Below, in pieces: positions 31,650 through 39,767 of a stretch of 64,000 nucleotides of DNA (its first letter is position 1; every line of letters starts with the position of its first letter). The position numbers and the translations under genes are program-made. The notes under the pieces are model-generated. The model was not told where the DNA came from and ran no database searches. It was given only the letters and a program-made list of their open reading frames with translations. The stretch comes from Puerhibacterium puerhi (lineage in GTDB: Bacteria > Actinomycetota > Actinomycetes > Actinomycetales > Cellulomonadaceae). The stretch is taken from the NCBI RefSeq assembly GCF_009846865.1, contig NZ_WUWN01000013.1, forward strand, positions 26,184 to 90,183, written 5' to 3'.

Positions 31650-33055
31650 AGGGCTCCCTCGGGGGACAGGGCGGGCTCGCGGCGGGCGGCGCGCTCGGCG
31701 CGGGCCCGCACGCCGGCGGGGTCGGCGGCCGCGACGCAGGCGGCCAGGGACAGCAGGCTCAGCAGGGACAGGTAGGCGGCGACCAGCCAGGGCCGCCCGC
31801 CGCCGGCGGCGAGCAGCAGGGCGGCGATCATCGGCATGAAGCCGCCGGCCAGCACGGTGGCCACCTGGTAGGCGATGGTGACGCCGGAGAACCGCACCTG
31901 GACGGGGAACTGCTCGGCGAACCAGGCGGCCTGCGGGCCGTAGACGGCGTCGTGCGCGAGGTTCATGCCGAGGATCACCACGAGCGGCAGCAGGGCCAGC
32001 GGGCCGGCGTCGGCGAACGCGAACAGCACCCAGCCGAACGCACCGATCGCCACGACGCCGCCGATCGTCACCGGCTTGCGCCCGACGCGGTCGGACAGCC
32101 AGCCCCAGAACGGCCCGGTCACGAGCCCCACCGCCGAGCCGATCATCACCGCGGTGACGCCGGCCTCGGAGTCGCCGCGCTCGGACGTGAGGTAGCTCAG
32201 CAGGTAGACGGTGATGAGGTAGTACACGGCGTTCTGCGCCAGCCGCAGCCCGATGGTCACCACGAGCACGCGCCGGTGGTCGCGCAGCAGCACACGCAGG
32301 GGCGCGCGCTCGACCTCGCCGGCCTCCTTGATCGCGGTGAACTCGGGGGCGTCGTGCACGCCGAGGCGGATCCACAGCCCGACGGCGACGAGCACCGCGG
32401 AGGCGAGGAACGGCAGGCGCCAGCCGAACGCGGCGAACTGCTCGGCCGTCAGCAGGTGCTGCACGGCGAAGAACGACCCGGACGCCAGGAGCATGCCGGC
32501 CGCCGAGCCCACCTGGGTGAAGGAGCCGAAGAAGCCGCGGTGGCGGGCGGGGGCGTGCTCGACGCTCAGCAGCGCCGACCCGCCCCACTCGGCCCCGGCG
32601 GACAGCCCCTGCAGCACGCGCAGCGTCACCAGGCCGGCGACCGCCCACCAGCCGACCTGGGCGAAGGTGGGCAGCAGGCCGATGAGGGTGGAGGCGACGC
32701 CCATGAGCAGCAGCGACGCCACGAGCAGGGACTTGCGCCCGACCCGGTCGCCCAGGTGCCCGGCGACGACGCCGCCGAGCGGGCGCACGACGACGCCGAC
32801 GGCGAGCGTGGCGAACGAGGCGATGGTCCCCGCCAGCGGCGAGGCGTCGGGGAAGAACTGGCCGTTGAACACCAGCGCGGCGGCGGTGCCGTAGAGGTAG
32901 TAGTCGTACCACTCGATGGTGGTGCCGACGAAGGCGCTGGCCAGCACGCGGCGCTTGCCGGCCCAGGGCCGGGCGCCCGTGGGGGCGCCCGCGGCGTCCG
33001 TGGCGACGGCGTGCCCGCCGGGCGGCGTGGCGGGGGTGGGGGGTGCGGCGGTCAT
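31646..33055 (-). CDS. MHS-family MFS transporter (metabolite:proton symporter)
   Basis: 469 residues, 12 predicted membrane segments. SAFVGTTIEWYDYYLYGTAAALVFN at the first helix, GVVVRPLGGVVAGHLGDRVGRKSLL at helices 2-3 and ALLSVEHAPARHRGFFGSFTQVGSAAG are characteristic of the metabolite:H+ symporter group (ShiA/ProP/KgtP relatives). ATG 33055 overlaps the stop of the flavoprotein gene and its own stop overlaps the monooxygenase start. The context suggests import of the sulfur compound handled by the two flavoproteins; the substrate is not visible from sequence. Confidence 0.92.
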   Translation of the reverse strand: MTAAPPTPATPPGGHAVATDAAGAPTGARPWAGKRRVLASAFVGTTIEWYDYYLYGTAAALVFNGQFFPDASPLAGTIASFATLAVGVVVRPLGGVVAGHLGDRVGRKSLLVASLLLMGVASTLIGLLPTFAQVGWWAVAGLVTLRVLQGLSAGAEWGGSALLSVEHAPARHRGFFGSFTQVGSAAGMLLASGSFFAVQHLLTAEQFAAFGWRLPFLASAVLVAVGLWIRLGVHDAPEFTAIKEAGEVERAPLRVLLRDHRRVLVVTIGLRLAQNAVYYLITVYLLSYLTSERGDSEAGVTAVMIGSAVGLVTGPFWGWLSDRVGRKPVTIGGVVAIGAFGWVLFAFADAGPLALLPLVVILGMNLAHDAVYGPQAAWFAEQFPVQVRFSGVTIAYQVATVLAGGFMPMIAALLLAAGGGRPWLVAAYLSLLSLLSLAACVAAADPAGVRARAERAARREPALSPEGAL

Positions 33056-34353
33056 CGCGCGGCCTCCTTCGGGGCGCGGGCGGGCGCGTCGCCGATGGCG
33101 TTGAGGCCCTCGGGCAGCGTCCCGTTGATCCAGTAGTCGCCGAGCGCGCGGGCGCGGAAGGCGATGGGGTTGTGGGTGGCGACGGTCTGGGCGTTGCGCC
33201 AGTGCCGGTCCAGGCCCTTGGCCGTGGACGTGGCCGACGCGCCGACCGTGAGGAACAGGTCCTGGGCGGCCCCGAGGGCGAGCTCGGGGACGGTGACCTG
33301 CGCGTGCTCGACGGCGATCTCGCCGTCGTGCAGCTCGGTGGGCACCGGCCCGTCGTGGCCGGGGCGGTCGGCCCCGACGCGGGCGGCGGCGGCGATGCCG
33401 TCGTCGAGCGCCCGGGCGGCGTGCAGCACCACCGCCTCGGCGGCGTAGGCCTTCGCGGCGATCCGCCCGGTCGCCTCCTGGATGAGGGGGTCCTCGGCGA
33501 ACGGCAGGCCCAGCCCGGTGTTGAACGTGCGCCGCCGCGCGGCCACCGTGGCGGCGGCGTCGCGCCGCGCGGCGTGGGCGATCCCGGCCAGCACGGCGAG
33601 CAGCACGAGCTGGAAGAAGGCTGCTTCGTGCACGGCCTCCGGCGAGCCCGCCACCCGGTCGAACAGCGCGTCCTCGGGCACCGGGACGCCGTCGAACCGC
33701 GCGGTGCCCGTGCCGGTGAGCCGCTGGCCGAAGCCGTCCCAGTCGTCGAGCACCGTGACGCCCGGCGCGTCGGTGGCGACGACGGCGAAGCGCCGCCCGT
33801 CCTGCCCGTCGAGCGCGGCCGAGACGCGGGTGTAGTCGGCGAAGATCGTGCCCGTCGTGTAGTACTTCTCGCCGTCGAGCACCCAGCCGTCCGCGGTGCG
33901 GCGCAGCGTGGTGCTCAGCGTGCCGAGCCGGTTGCCGCCCTTCTCGGTGGAGGCGTTGCCGACGGTGCGCCCGGCCAGGACCCGCGGGTACCACACCGCC
34001 TGCAGGCGCTCGGGCGCGAAGCGCAGCGACTCCACGAACCCGAGGTGCGAGCGGTACAGGTGCGCCACGTTCGAGTCCGCGGCCGCGAGCTCGACGAGCA
34101 GCCGCGTGACGGTCTCCACGCTGGCGCCCGGCCCGCCGTGCTCGGCCGGCACGCGCAGCGTGCCGAAGCCGGCCTCGTCGAGCCGGCGGACCGGCTCGAA
34201 CGGCAGCTCGCGGTCCTGGTCGCGGCGCAGGGCACCGGCGGCGATCTCCTCGAACAGCGGCCGGAACGTCCGACACAGCGCGTCGTGGTCGGCGGGCAGC
34301 CGCGGGGGCGTGGCGGCGGTGCGGGCGCGGACGGCGGACGTCGCTGCGGTCAT
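33052..34353 (-). CDS. Acyl-CoA dehydrogenase-fold flavoprotein, SfnB/DszC-like
   Basis: 433 residues with the acyl-CoA dehydrogenase fold. Relevant segments: FGTLRVPAEHGGPGASVETVTRLLVELAAADSNVAHLYRSHLGFVE, WYPRVLAGRTVGNASTEKGGN, LDGEKYYTTGTIFADYTRVSA and a C-terminal FLTVGASATSTAKGLDRHWRNAQTVATHNP. The RHWRNAxTxxTHNP ending is typical of SfnB/DszC-type flavin monooxygenases rather than beta-oxidation dehydrogenases. ATG 34353 has AGGAGAAGGGA just upstream. First gene of a three-gene operon of coupled cistrons behind an S-box-like leader; a role in oxidising an organosulfur compound is inferred. Confidence 0.88.
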   Translation of the reverse strand: MTAATSAVRARTAATPPRLPADHDALCRTFRPLFEEIAAGALRRDQDRELPFEPVRRLDEAGFGTLRVPAEHGGPGASVETVTRLLVELAAADSNVAHLYRSHLGFVESLRFAPERLQAVWYPRVLAGRTVGNASTEKGGNRLGTLSTTLRRTADGWVLDGEKYYTTGTIFADYTRVSAALDGQDGRRFAVVATDAPGVTVLDDWDGFGQRLTGTGTARFDGVPVPEDALFDRVAGSPEAVHEAAFFQLVLLAVLAGIAHAARRDAAATVAARRRTFNTGLGLPFAEDPLIQEATGRIAAKAYAAEAVVLHAARALDDGIAAAARVGADRPGHDGPVPTELHDGEIAVEHAQVTVPELALGAAQDLFLTVGASATSTAKGLDRHWRNAQTVATHNPIAFRARALGDYWINGTLPEGLNAIGDAPARAPKEAAR

Positions 34354-34366
34354 CGGGCGGTCCCTT

Positions 34367-34382
34367 CTCCTCGTCCGAGGAG
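34367..34382 (-). promoter_or_regulatory. Hairpin sequestering the ribosome binding site of the sulfur operon
   Basis: On the minus strand CTCCTCG (34382-34376) can pair with CGAGGAG (34373-34367), hiding the AGGAG of the first gene's ribosome binding site. With the riboswitch 80 nt upstream this could be its expression platform. Pairing is seen; the control is inferred. Confidence 0.5.
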
Positions 34383-34462
34383 ACCCGGGCCGCGCAGGCC
34401 GGACGGCAGCCGGGACCGCCGTCCGCGCAGGGGTGCGCGCGACCGACACGGATCCGGGATCT

Positions 34463-34551
34463 CCATCGGTCCTGGCGTTAGCACCTACTCGGGCGCTGCC
34501 CGAGGGTTGCTGCGGCGTCGACGAGCCAGGTCTCTCGGCCGCTCTGGATGG
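34463..34551 (-). ncRNA. SAM riboswitch (S-box leader)
   Basis: Read on the minus strand. P1 pairs CCATC (34551-34547) with GATGG (34467-34463). The 5' side continues CAGAGCGGCCGAGAGACC, then CTGGCTCGTCGACGCCGC and AGCAACC, the classical S-box succession (AGAG-GC..GAG-GAC-TGGC..GA-GCC..GCAACC). P3 is the perfect hairpin CTCGGGC-AGC-GCCCGAG, and GGTGCTAACGCCAG supplies the conserved GGTGC(T/C)AA segment. About 89 nt, at the short end for the class. TACGTT (34565-34570) is a -10 box placed so that the transcript begins just before P1. It stands before a sulfur-type operon, which fits. Confidence 0.85.
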
Positions 34552-34564
34552 TGTGCGAGAAGGA

Positions 34565-34570
34565 ACGTAC
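34565..34570 (-). promoter_or_regulatory. -10 box of the riboswitch-controlled operon
   Basis: TACGTT on the minus strand, predicted start near 34558, a few bases before riboswitch helix P1. A clear -35 was not found. Confidence 0.5.
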
Positions 34571-34694
34571 CCGACGATCCCGTCCGGTGGAAGGAACCTT
34601 CTCACTCAGTGGGACGCGCATCCAGGAGGCGGGCCGGGAGGCGGGACAGAAGGCGGGGCAGAAGGCGAGCCGGAGGACGGCCGCGGCGGGCGGG

Positions 34695-36401
34695 TCAGAG
34701 CGCCGCCGCGAGCGCCCGCCCGGTGACGCGGCCGGTGTGCAGGCAGCCGCCGAGGAACGTGCCCTCCAGCGCGCGGTGCCCGTGCACGCCGCCGCCGCCG
34801 AACCCGGCGGCCTCGCCGACCGCCCACAGCCCCTCGAGCGCCGCGCCGTCGGGGCGCAGCACGCGCCCGGCGGGGTCGCACCACAGGCCGCCGAGCGTCT
34901 TGCGGGTGAGCACGGACAGCCGCACCGCGAGCAGCGGCCCGTCCTTCGGGTCGGTGAGCCGCCGCGGCGGCGCCACGCGCATGCGCCGGTCGACCAGGTA
35001 GCGGCGCGCGGCGGCGGTGGCCACGACCTGGGGGTCCTTGCCCAGCCCCGAGGCCACCTGGGCGTCGCGCAGGTCGACGGCGGCCGCGAGGTCGCCCGCG
35101 TCGACGTGGCCGGCCGAGCCCGGGGTCGCCTCGGTCAGGGCGTTCATCCGGGCGGCCAGCTCGGCGGGGGTGGCGGCCCAGAGGAACTCCGGGGACTCCT
35201 TCGCGAAGCGCGCCACGGGCCCCACGGCGCCCGGCAGCACGCGCTGGGCGAGCAGCCGCACGTCGCGGCCGGTGAGGTCCGGGTTCTGCTCCGAGCCCGA
35301 CAGCGCGAACTCGGTGTCCATGATCGTGGCGTTGAGCACGAACCAGGAGTGGTCGTCCCCGCGGGCGGTGAGGTGCTGGAGCGCGCCGAGCGCGTCGAAG
35401 CCCGGGAACAGCGGCGCGGGCAGGCGGTGGCCGTCGGCGTCGAGCCACAGCGCCGACGGCCCGGCCAGGATGCGGATGCCGTGGCGCGACCACACGGGGG
35501 AGTGGTTCGCGATGCCCTCGGGGTAGTGCCACATGCGGTCCTCGTGCACCAGCGCGGCGCCGGCGGCGCCCGCGGTGGTGAGCATGAGGCCGTCGGTGGA
35601 GTCGGGCACGCCCGAGAGCATCCGGCGCGGCAGCCGGCCGTGGGTCAGGTCCCACCGGGCGCGGGCGAGGTCGTGGTTGGCCCCGATGCCGCCGGAGGCG
35701 ACGACGACGGCCTGGGCGCCGAGCTCGACCTCGCCGACGACGTCGCGCGACGTCGGGCGCCCGCGACCGCCGAACGGGGCGCCGGCCGGGGCCGGGTCGT
35801 CGGCCAGGACCTGGGCCCGGACCCCGGTCACGCGGCCGTCGGTGACCACGAGGTCGGTGACCCGGTGGCGGAAGCGGATCTCCAGCAGCCCGGCGTCGCG
35901 GGCCTGCCGGGCCGCCGCGACGAACGGCGCGAGCACGGCCGGGCCGGTGCCCCACGTGACGTGGAACCGCGGCACGGAGTTGCCGTGCCCGCCGGCGGGG
36001 TACCCGCCGCGCTCGGCCCACTGCACGAGCGGGAACCAGCGCACCCCGCGCTCGTGCAGCCACGAGCGCATGCCGCCCGCGGCGAACTCGACGAACTGCT
36101 CCGCCCAGGCGTAGCCGTGCCGGTCGGGGCCCTCGCCGCGGTCCGCGCCGTCGGCGAACGCGGCCGACCCGAGCCAGTCGCTCCACGCGAGCTCGGCGGA
36201 GTCGCGCACGCCCAGGCGTCGCTGCTCCGGGGAGCCCACCAGGAACAGGCCGCCGAACGACCACCAGGCCTGCCCGCCGAGGCTCGCGGCCGGCTCCTGG
36301 TCGAGCACGACGACGCGGCGTCCCGCCGCGGTGAGCTCGGTGGCGGTGACGAGCCCGGCCAGGCCGGCCCCGATGACGACGACGTCGGCGTCCGTGGACA
36401 T
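34695..36401 (-). CDS. FAD-binding dehydrogenase (fumarate-reductase/3-ketosteroid-dehydrogenase-like)
   Basis: 568 residues. Rossmann FAD site VVVIGAGLAGLVTATELTAAGRRVVVLDQEP at the N-terminus, GGQAWWSFGGLFLVGSPEQRRLGV and a C-terminal FAD signature GLWAVGEAAGFGGGGVHGHRALEGTFLGGCLHTGR. This matches the FAD-binding dehydrogenase group (mycobacterial Rv0785-like) within the FrdA/KstD superfamily; the substrate is unknown. TACGCT (36408-36413, minus strand) lies 6 nt before ATG 36401 with no ribosome binding site, so leaderless. Separated from glgX by two short tandem repeat arrays. Confidence 0.85.
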   Translation of the reverse strand: MSTDADVVVIGAGLAGLVTATELTAAGRRVVVLDQEPAASLGGQAWWSFGGLFLVGSPEQRRLGVRDSAELAWSDWLGSAAFADGADRGEGPDRHGYAWAEQFVEFAAGGMRSWLHERGVRWFPLVQWAERGGYPAGGHGNSVPRFHVTWGTGPAVLAPFVAAARQARDAGLLEIRFRHRVTDLVVTDGRVTGVRAQVLADDPAPAGAPFGGRGRPTSRDVVGEVELGAQAVVVASGGIGANHDLARARWDLTHGRLPRRMLSGVPDSTDGLMLTTAGAAGAALVHEDRMWHYPEGIANHSPVWSRHGIRILAGPSALWLDADGHRLPAPLFPGFDALGALQHLTARGDDHSWFVLNATIMDTEFALSGSEQNPDLTGRDVRLLAQRVLPGAVGPVARFAKESPEFLWAATPAELAARMNALTEATPGSAGHVDAGDLAAAVDLRDAQVASGLGKDPQVVATAAARRYLVDRRMRVAPPRRLTDPKDGPLLAVRLSVLTRKTLGGLWCDPAGRVLRPDGAALEGLWAVGEAAGFGGGGVHGHRALEGTFLGGCLHTGRVTGRALAAAL

Positions 36402-36432
36402 GCGCCGAGCGTAGCCCCGGGCGTGCGCCCGC

Positions 36433-36508
36433 GGGCCCCGTGGGCCCCGTGGGCCCCGTGGGCCCCGCAGGGGTCTCGCGGGGGTCTCGCGGGGGTCTCG
36501 CGGGGGTC
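36433..36508. repeat. Two adjacent short tandem repeat arrays between glgX and the FAD dehydrogenase
   Basis: Four 9-bp copies of GGGCCCCGT (36433-36468, last base variant) are followed by an 11-bp array of GGGGTCTCGCG (36470-36508, three full copies and a partial). The second array runs into the glgX stop codon. Probably slippage products; no regulatory reading is evident. Confidence 0.9.
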
Positions 36509-38852
36509 AGCCGCGCGCCGCGAGGAGCACCTGCAGGCTGAGCGCCTCCAGCGTGGTGCGGTCGCCGGGCGCCGGGGCGAGGTCGTCGGCGGGCCGGTCG
36601 GGCGCCTCCCACGCCGAGCTCCACGCCAGGCGCCACGGCCCGGCTCCGGCCAGGACCGGCGGCAGCGTCACCACCGCGTCGTCGAGGCGGCCGTTGAGCA
36701 CGAGCAGCACGTCGGCGTCCCGCTCGCCCGGGCCCGGGCGCAGCATCTGCACCACCCGGCGCCCCGGCTCCTCCCACGCGGCGCGGTCCATGGGCTCGCC
36801 GGTCTCGGCGAACCACAGCAGGTCCGGCCGCGTCTCGCCGGGACGCGGCGTCCCGAGGTAGAACGAGTCGGCCCGCAGCGCCGGGTGCTCACGGCGCAGC
36901 CGCAGCAGGGCGGACGTGGTGGCCAGCAGGTCCCGGTCGGCGTCGCCGAGGTCCCAGTCCACCCACGACGTCGCGTCGTCGAGCGCGTACGCGTTGTTGT
37001 TGCCGCGCTGGGTGCGGCCGAGCTCGTCGCCGGCGGTGAGCATCGGCGTCCCGGCGGCGAGCAGCAGGGTGGCGAGCAGGTTGCGCTGCGAGCGGCGCCG
37101 CAGCGGCACGACGGCGTGCCACGGCTCCGTGGCGACGTCGTCCTGGCCGGGGGCGGCATGGCCCTCGACCCCGTGGTTCCACGAGCGGTTGTCGTCGCTG
37201 CCGTCGCGGTTGTCCTCGCCGTTGGCCCAGTTGTGCTTGCGGTCGTAGGCCACCAGGTCGGCCAGCGTGAACCCGTCGTGCGCCGTCACGTAGTTGACGC
37301 TCGCCACCGGCCCGCGCACCAGCGGCGGGTCGGAGTGGCCGAACAGGTCCGCCGACCCGGCCAGCCGCGTGCCGAGCTCCCGGACGCCCACCATCGCCCC
37401 GCCGCGGGAGCCGGCGGCCGCCGAGGCGAGCCAGAAGTCGCGCGCCGCGTCGCGGAACCGGTCGTTCCACTCCGCCATCGGCGGCGGGAACTGGCCGGTG
37501 CGCCAGCCGCCGGGACCCACGTCCCACGGCTCGGCGATCAGCTTCAGGCCGCTGAGCACCGGGTCGGTCTGCAGCGCGACGAGGAACGGGTGGTCGGCGT
37601 CGAAGCCGTAGGTGCCGCGCCCGAGCGTCACGGCCAGGTCGAAGCGGAAGCCGTCGACGCCCACCACCTCGGCCCAGTAGCGCAGCGAGTCGAGCGCCAT
37701 CTGCACCACCCGCACGCGGCGGAAGTCGAGCGAGTTGCCCGTGCCGGTGACGTCGGCCAGCGCGGCGGGGGAGGCGCCGTCGTGCAGGTAGTAGGCGGGG
37801 TTGTCCAGGCCGCGCCAGCTCACGTGGAGCTGGTCGTCGCCGCCCTCGCAGGTGTGGTTGTAGACGACGTCGAGGACCACCTCGATGCCCGCCTCGTGCA
37901 GCAGGTGCACCATGCCGCGCACCTCGTCGAGCACCGCGGCCGGCCCGGCGGCGCGCGCGGCCGCCGTGGCGTACCGCGCCTCGGGCGCGAAGAAGCCGAG
38001 CGTCGAGTAGCCCCAGTAGTTGCGCAGGCCGTGCGCCACCAGCCGCGGCTCCGAGGCCGACGCGTGGATCGGCAGCAGCTCCAGGGTGGTGACGCCCAGC
38101 TGCTTCAGGTGGGCGACCGTGGCCGGGTGCGCGAGCCCCGCGTACGTGCCCCGCAGCTCCGGCGGCAGGTCCGGGTGGTCGATGGTCAGGCCGCGCACGT
38201 GCGCCTCGTAGACCACCGTGTCCGCCCACGGCACCCGGGGGCGGGTCAGCGGCGGCGGGGACGGCATGGGCGGCAGCACCACCGCGTGCGGCACGAACGG
38301 CAGCGAGTCGGTCGGCTCCGGCTCCCCGTACCGCTCGGCGACCCACCACCGCCCGTCCGGCGTCGTGGGGTCGGCCGAGCGCGGCGCGCCCACCGCGCCG
38401 AGGGTCTCGGGCCCGTACGTCAGCTCGCCGACGAGGCCGCGGGCGTAGGGGTCCACGAGCAGCTTGGCGGGGTTGTGCCGCAGCCCGGCCCGCGGGTCCC
38501 ACGGCCCGTGGGTCCGGAACCCGTAGCGCTGGCCCGGCCGCACGCCGGGCACGTGCGCGTGCCAGACGCCGTAGGTGGGCCCGAGCAGCGGCACGCGGCG
38601 CTCGCGGTAGCGCGCGGGGTCGTGCTCCGGCAGGTCGGGGTCGACGACGTCGACCAGGCACAGGTCGACGGCGGTGGCGTGCGACGCGACGACGGCGACG
38701 TCCACGCCGTCGCCCGTGGCGTGCACCCCCAGCGGCGGCACGTGCGAGCGCCGCGCCGTGGGCCGCGTCAGGGGGCGCACCACCGGGCGAGCCTCTGCCT
38801 GCCGGGTCGCCTGCGGGGTCGCCTGCTGGGCCGTGCCGTCCATGGCGCCCAT
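36507..38852 (-). CDS. glgX: Glycogen debranching enzyme GlgX
   Basis: Isoamylase-type GH13 enzyme that removes short alpha-1,6 branches from phosphorylase-trimmed glycogen. 781 residues: N-terminal CBM48-like domain (VPPLGVHATGDGVDVAVVASHATAVDLCLVD; GQRYGFRTHGPWDPRAGLRHNPAKLLVDPYAR), barrel with VVYEAHVRGLT, VLDVVYNHTCEG, DGFRFDLAVTLGR (nucleophile Asp), LIAEPWDVGPGG (Glu) and YVTAHDGFTLADLVAY (third Asp), LTAGDELGRTQRGNNNAY, and a C-terminal beta domain. Two in-frame ATG codons (38852, 38843) are possible starts. Encoded apart from the GlgE operon and on the same strand. Confidence 0.96.
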   Translation of the reverse strand: MGAMDGTAQQATPQATRQAEARPVVRPLTRPTARRSHVPPLGVHATGDGVDVAVVASHATAVDLCLVDVVDPDLPEHDPARYRERRVPLLGPTYGVWHAHVPGVRPGQRYGFRTHGPWDPRAGLRHNPAKLLVDPYARGLVGELTYGPETLGAVGAPRSADPTTPDGRWWVAERYGEPEPTDSLPFVPHAVVLPPMPSPPPLTRPRVPWADTVVYEAHVRGLTIDHPDLPPELRGTYAGLAHPATVAHLKQLGVTTLELLPIHASASEPRLVAHGLRNYWGYSTLGFFAPEARYATAAARAAGPAAVLDEVRGMVHLLHEAGIEVVLDVVYNHTCEGGDDQLHVSWRGLDNPAYYLHDGASPAALADVTGTGNSLDFRRVRVVQMALDSLRYWAEVVGVDGFRFDLAVTLGRGTYGFDADHPFLVALQTDPVLSGLKLIAEPWDVGPGGWRTGQFPPPMAEWNDRFRDAARDFWLASAAAGSRGGAMVGVRELGTRLAGSADLFGHSDPPLVRGPVASVNYVTAHDGFTLADLVAYDRKHNWANGEDNRDGSDDNRSWNHGVEGHAAPGQDDVATEPWHAVVPLRRRSQRNLLATLLLAAGTPMLTAGDELGRTQRGNNNAYALDDATSWVDWDLGDADRDLLATTSALLRLRREHPALRADSFYLGTPRPGETRPDLLWFAETGEPMDRAAWEEPGRRVVQMLRPGPGERDADVLLVLNGRLDDAVVTLPPVLAGAGPWRLAWSSAWEAPDRPADDLAPAPGDRTTLEALSLQVLLAARG

Positions 38853-38942
38853 CGTGGCGCACGCGACGTCCCCGCGGCGACCCGGCCGGCGTGGTGCCGA
38901 GTAGGCTCGTCACGCCCGCTTGAGCACGTCGGAAGGCCCCCA

Positions 38943-39752
38943 GTGCGCATCGCCGTCCTCGTCAAGTACGTCCCGGACATCTCGTCCGACCGCCGCTTCG
39001 CCGACGGGCGCGTGGTGCGCGACCCGGCCGAGGGCTCGCTCAACGAGCTGGACGAGAACGCGGTCGAGGCGGCGCTGCGCCTCGTCGAGCAGCTGCCCGA
39101 GGACCAGCGCGCCGCCAGCGAGGTCGTGGCGCTCACCGTGGCGCCGCCGCCGGGGGACCTGGCGCTGCGCAAGGCCTACCAGATGGGCGTGGACCGGGCG
39201 GTGCGCGTGACCGACGACGCGCTGGCCGGCTCGGACTACTTCGGCACGACGACGGCGCTCGCGGCAGCGGTGCGCCGCCTCGAGGCCGAGGCGCCCGTCG
39301 ACCTCGTCGTCACCGGCATGGCCGCGCTGGACGGCCTCGGCTCCGTGGTGCCGGCCCTGCTGGCCGCCGAGCTCGGCCGCCCCGGCCTGACGTTCGCCAA
39401 GACCGTCAAGCTCGACGTCGCGGCCGGCGCGCTGACGATCACGCGCGAGGTCGACGACGCCGCCGAGACCCTGCGCGCCCCCCTGCCGGCGGTGCTGTCC
39501 GTCGCCGACACGGCCAACACCCCGCGCCTGCCGAACTTCAGGCTGATCATGGCCGCCCGCACCAAGCCGATCGAGGAGTGGACGGCCGCCGACCTCGGCG
39601 TCGACCCGGCCGCCGTCGGCGCGGCGGGCGCCCGCTCGCGCACGCTGCGCGCCGCCCCGCGCCCGCCGCGCGGCGAGGTCGAGCTCGTCGTCGACAAGGG
39701 CGAGGGCGGCAAGGCCCTGGCCGACTTCCTGATCCGCAACGACCTGGTCTGA
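38943..39752 (+). CDS. etfB: Electron transfer flavoprotein beta subunit
   Basis: ETF beta, 269 residues, receives electrons from acyl-CoA dehydrogenases. VRIAVLVKYVPD at the start, the AMP-binding VVALTVAPPPGDLALRKAYQMGVDRAVRV region, TGMAALDGLGSVVPALLAAELG, and the LPAVLSVADTANTPRLPNFRLIMAARTKPIEEW segment used to recognise partner dehydrogenases. GTG 38943 follows GGAAGG. The alpha subunit gene starts 16 nt after the stop. An acyl-CoA-dehydrogenase-like protein is encoded 4.6 kb away, but is more likely FMN-reductase dependent. Confidence 0.96.
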   Translation: MRIAVLVKYVPDISSDRRFADGRVVRDPAEGSLNELDENAVEAALRLVEQLPEDQRAASEVVALTVAPPPGDLALRKAYQMGVDRAVRVTDDALAGSDYFGTTTALAAAVRRLEAEAPVDLVVTGMAALDGLGSVVPALLAAELGRPGLTFAKTVKLDVAAGALTITREVDDAAETLRAPLPAVLSVADTANTPRLPNFRLIMAARTKPIEEWTAADLGVDPAAVGAAGARSRTLRAAPRPPRGEVELVVDKGEGGKALADFLIRNDLV

Positions 39753-39767
39753 GCCGGAGGACCCCCC

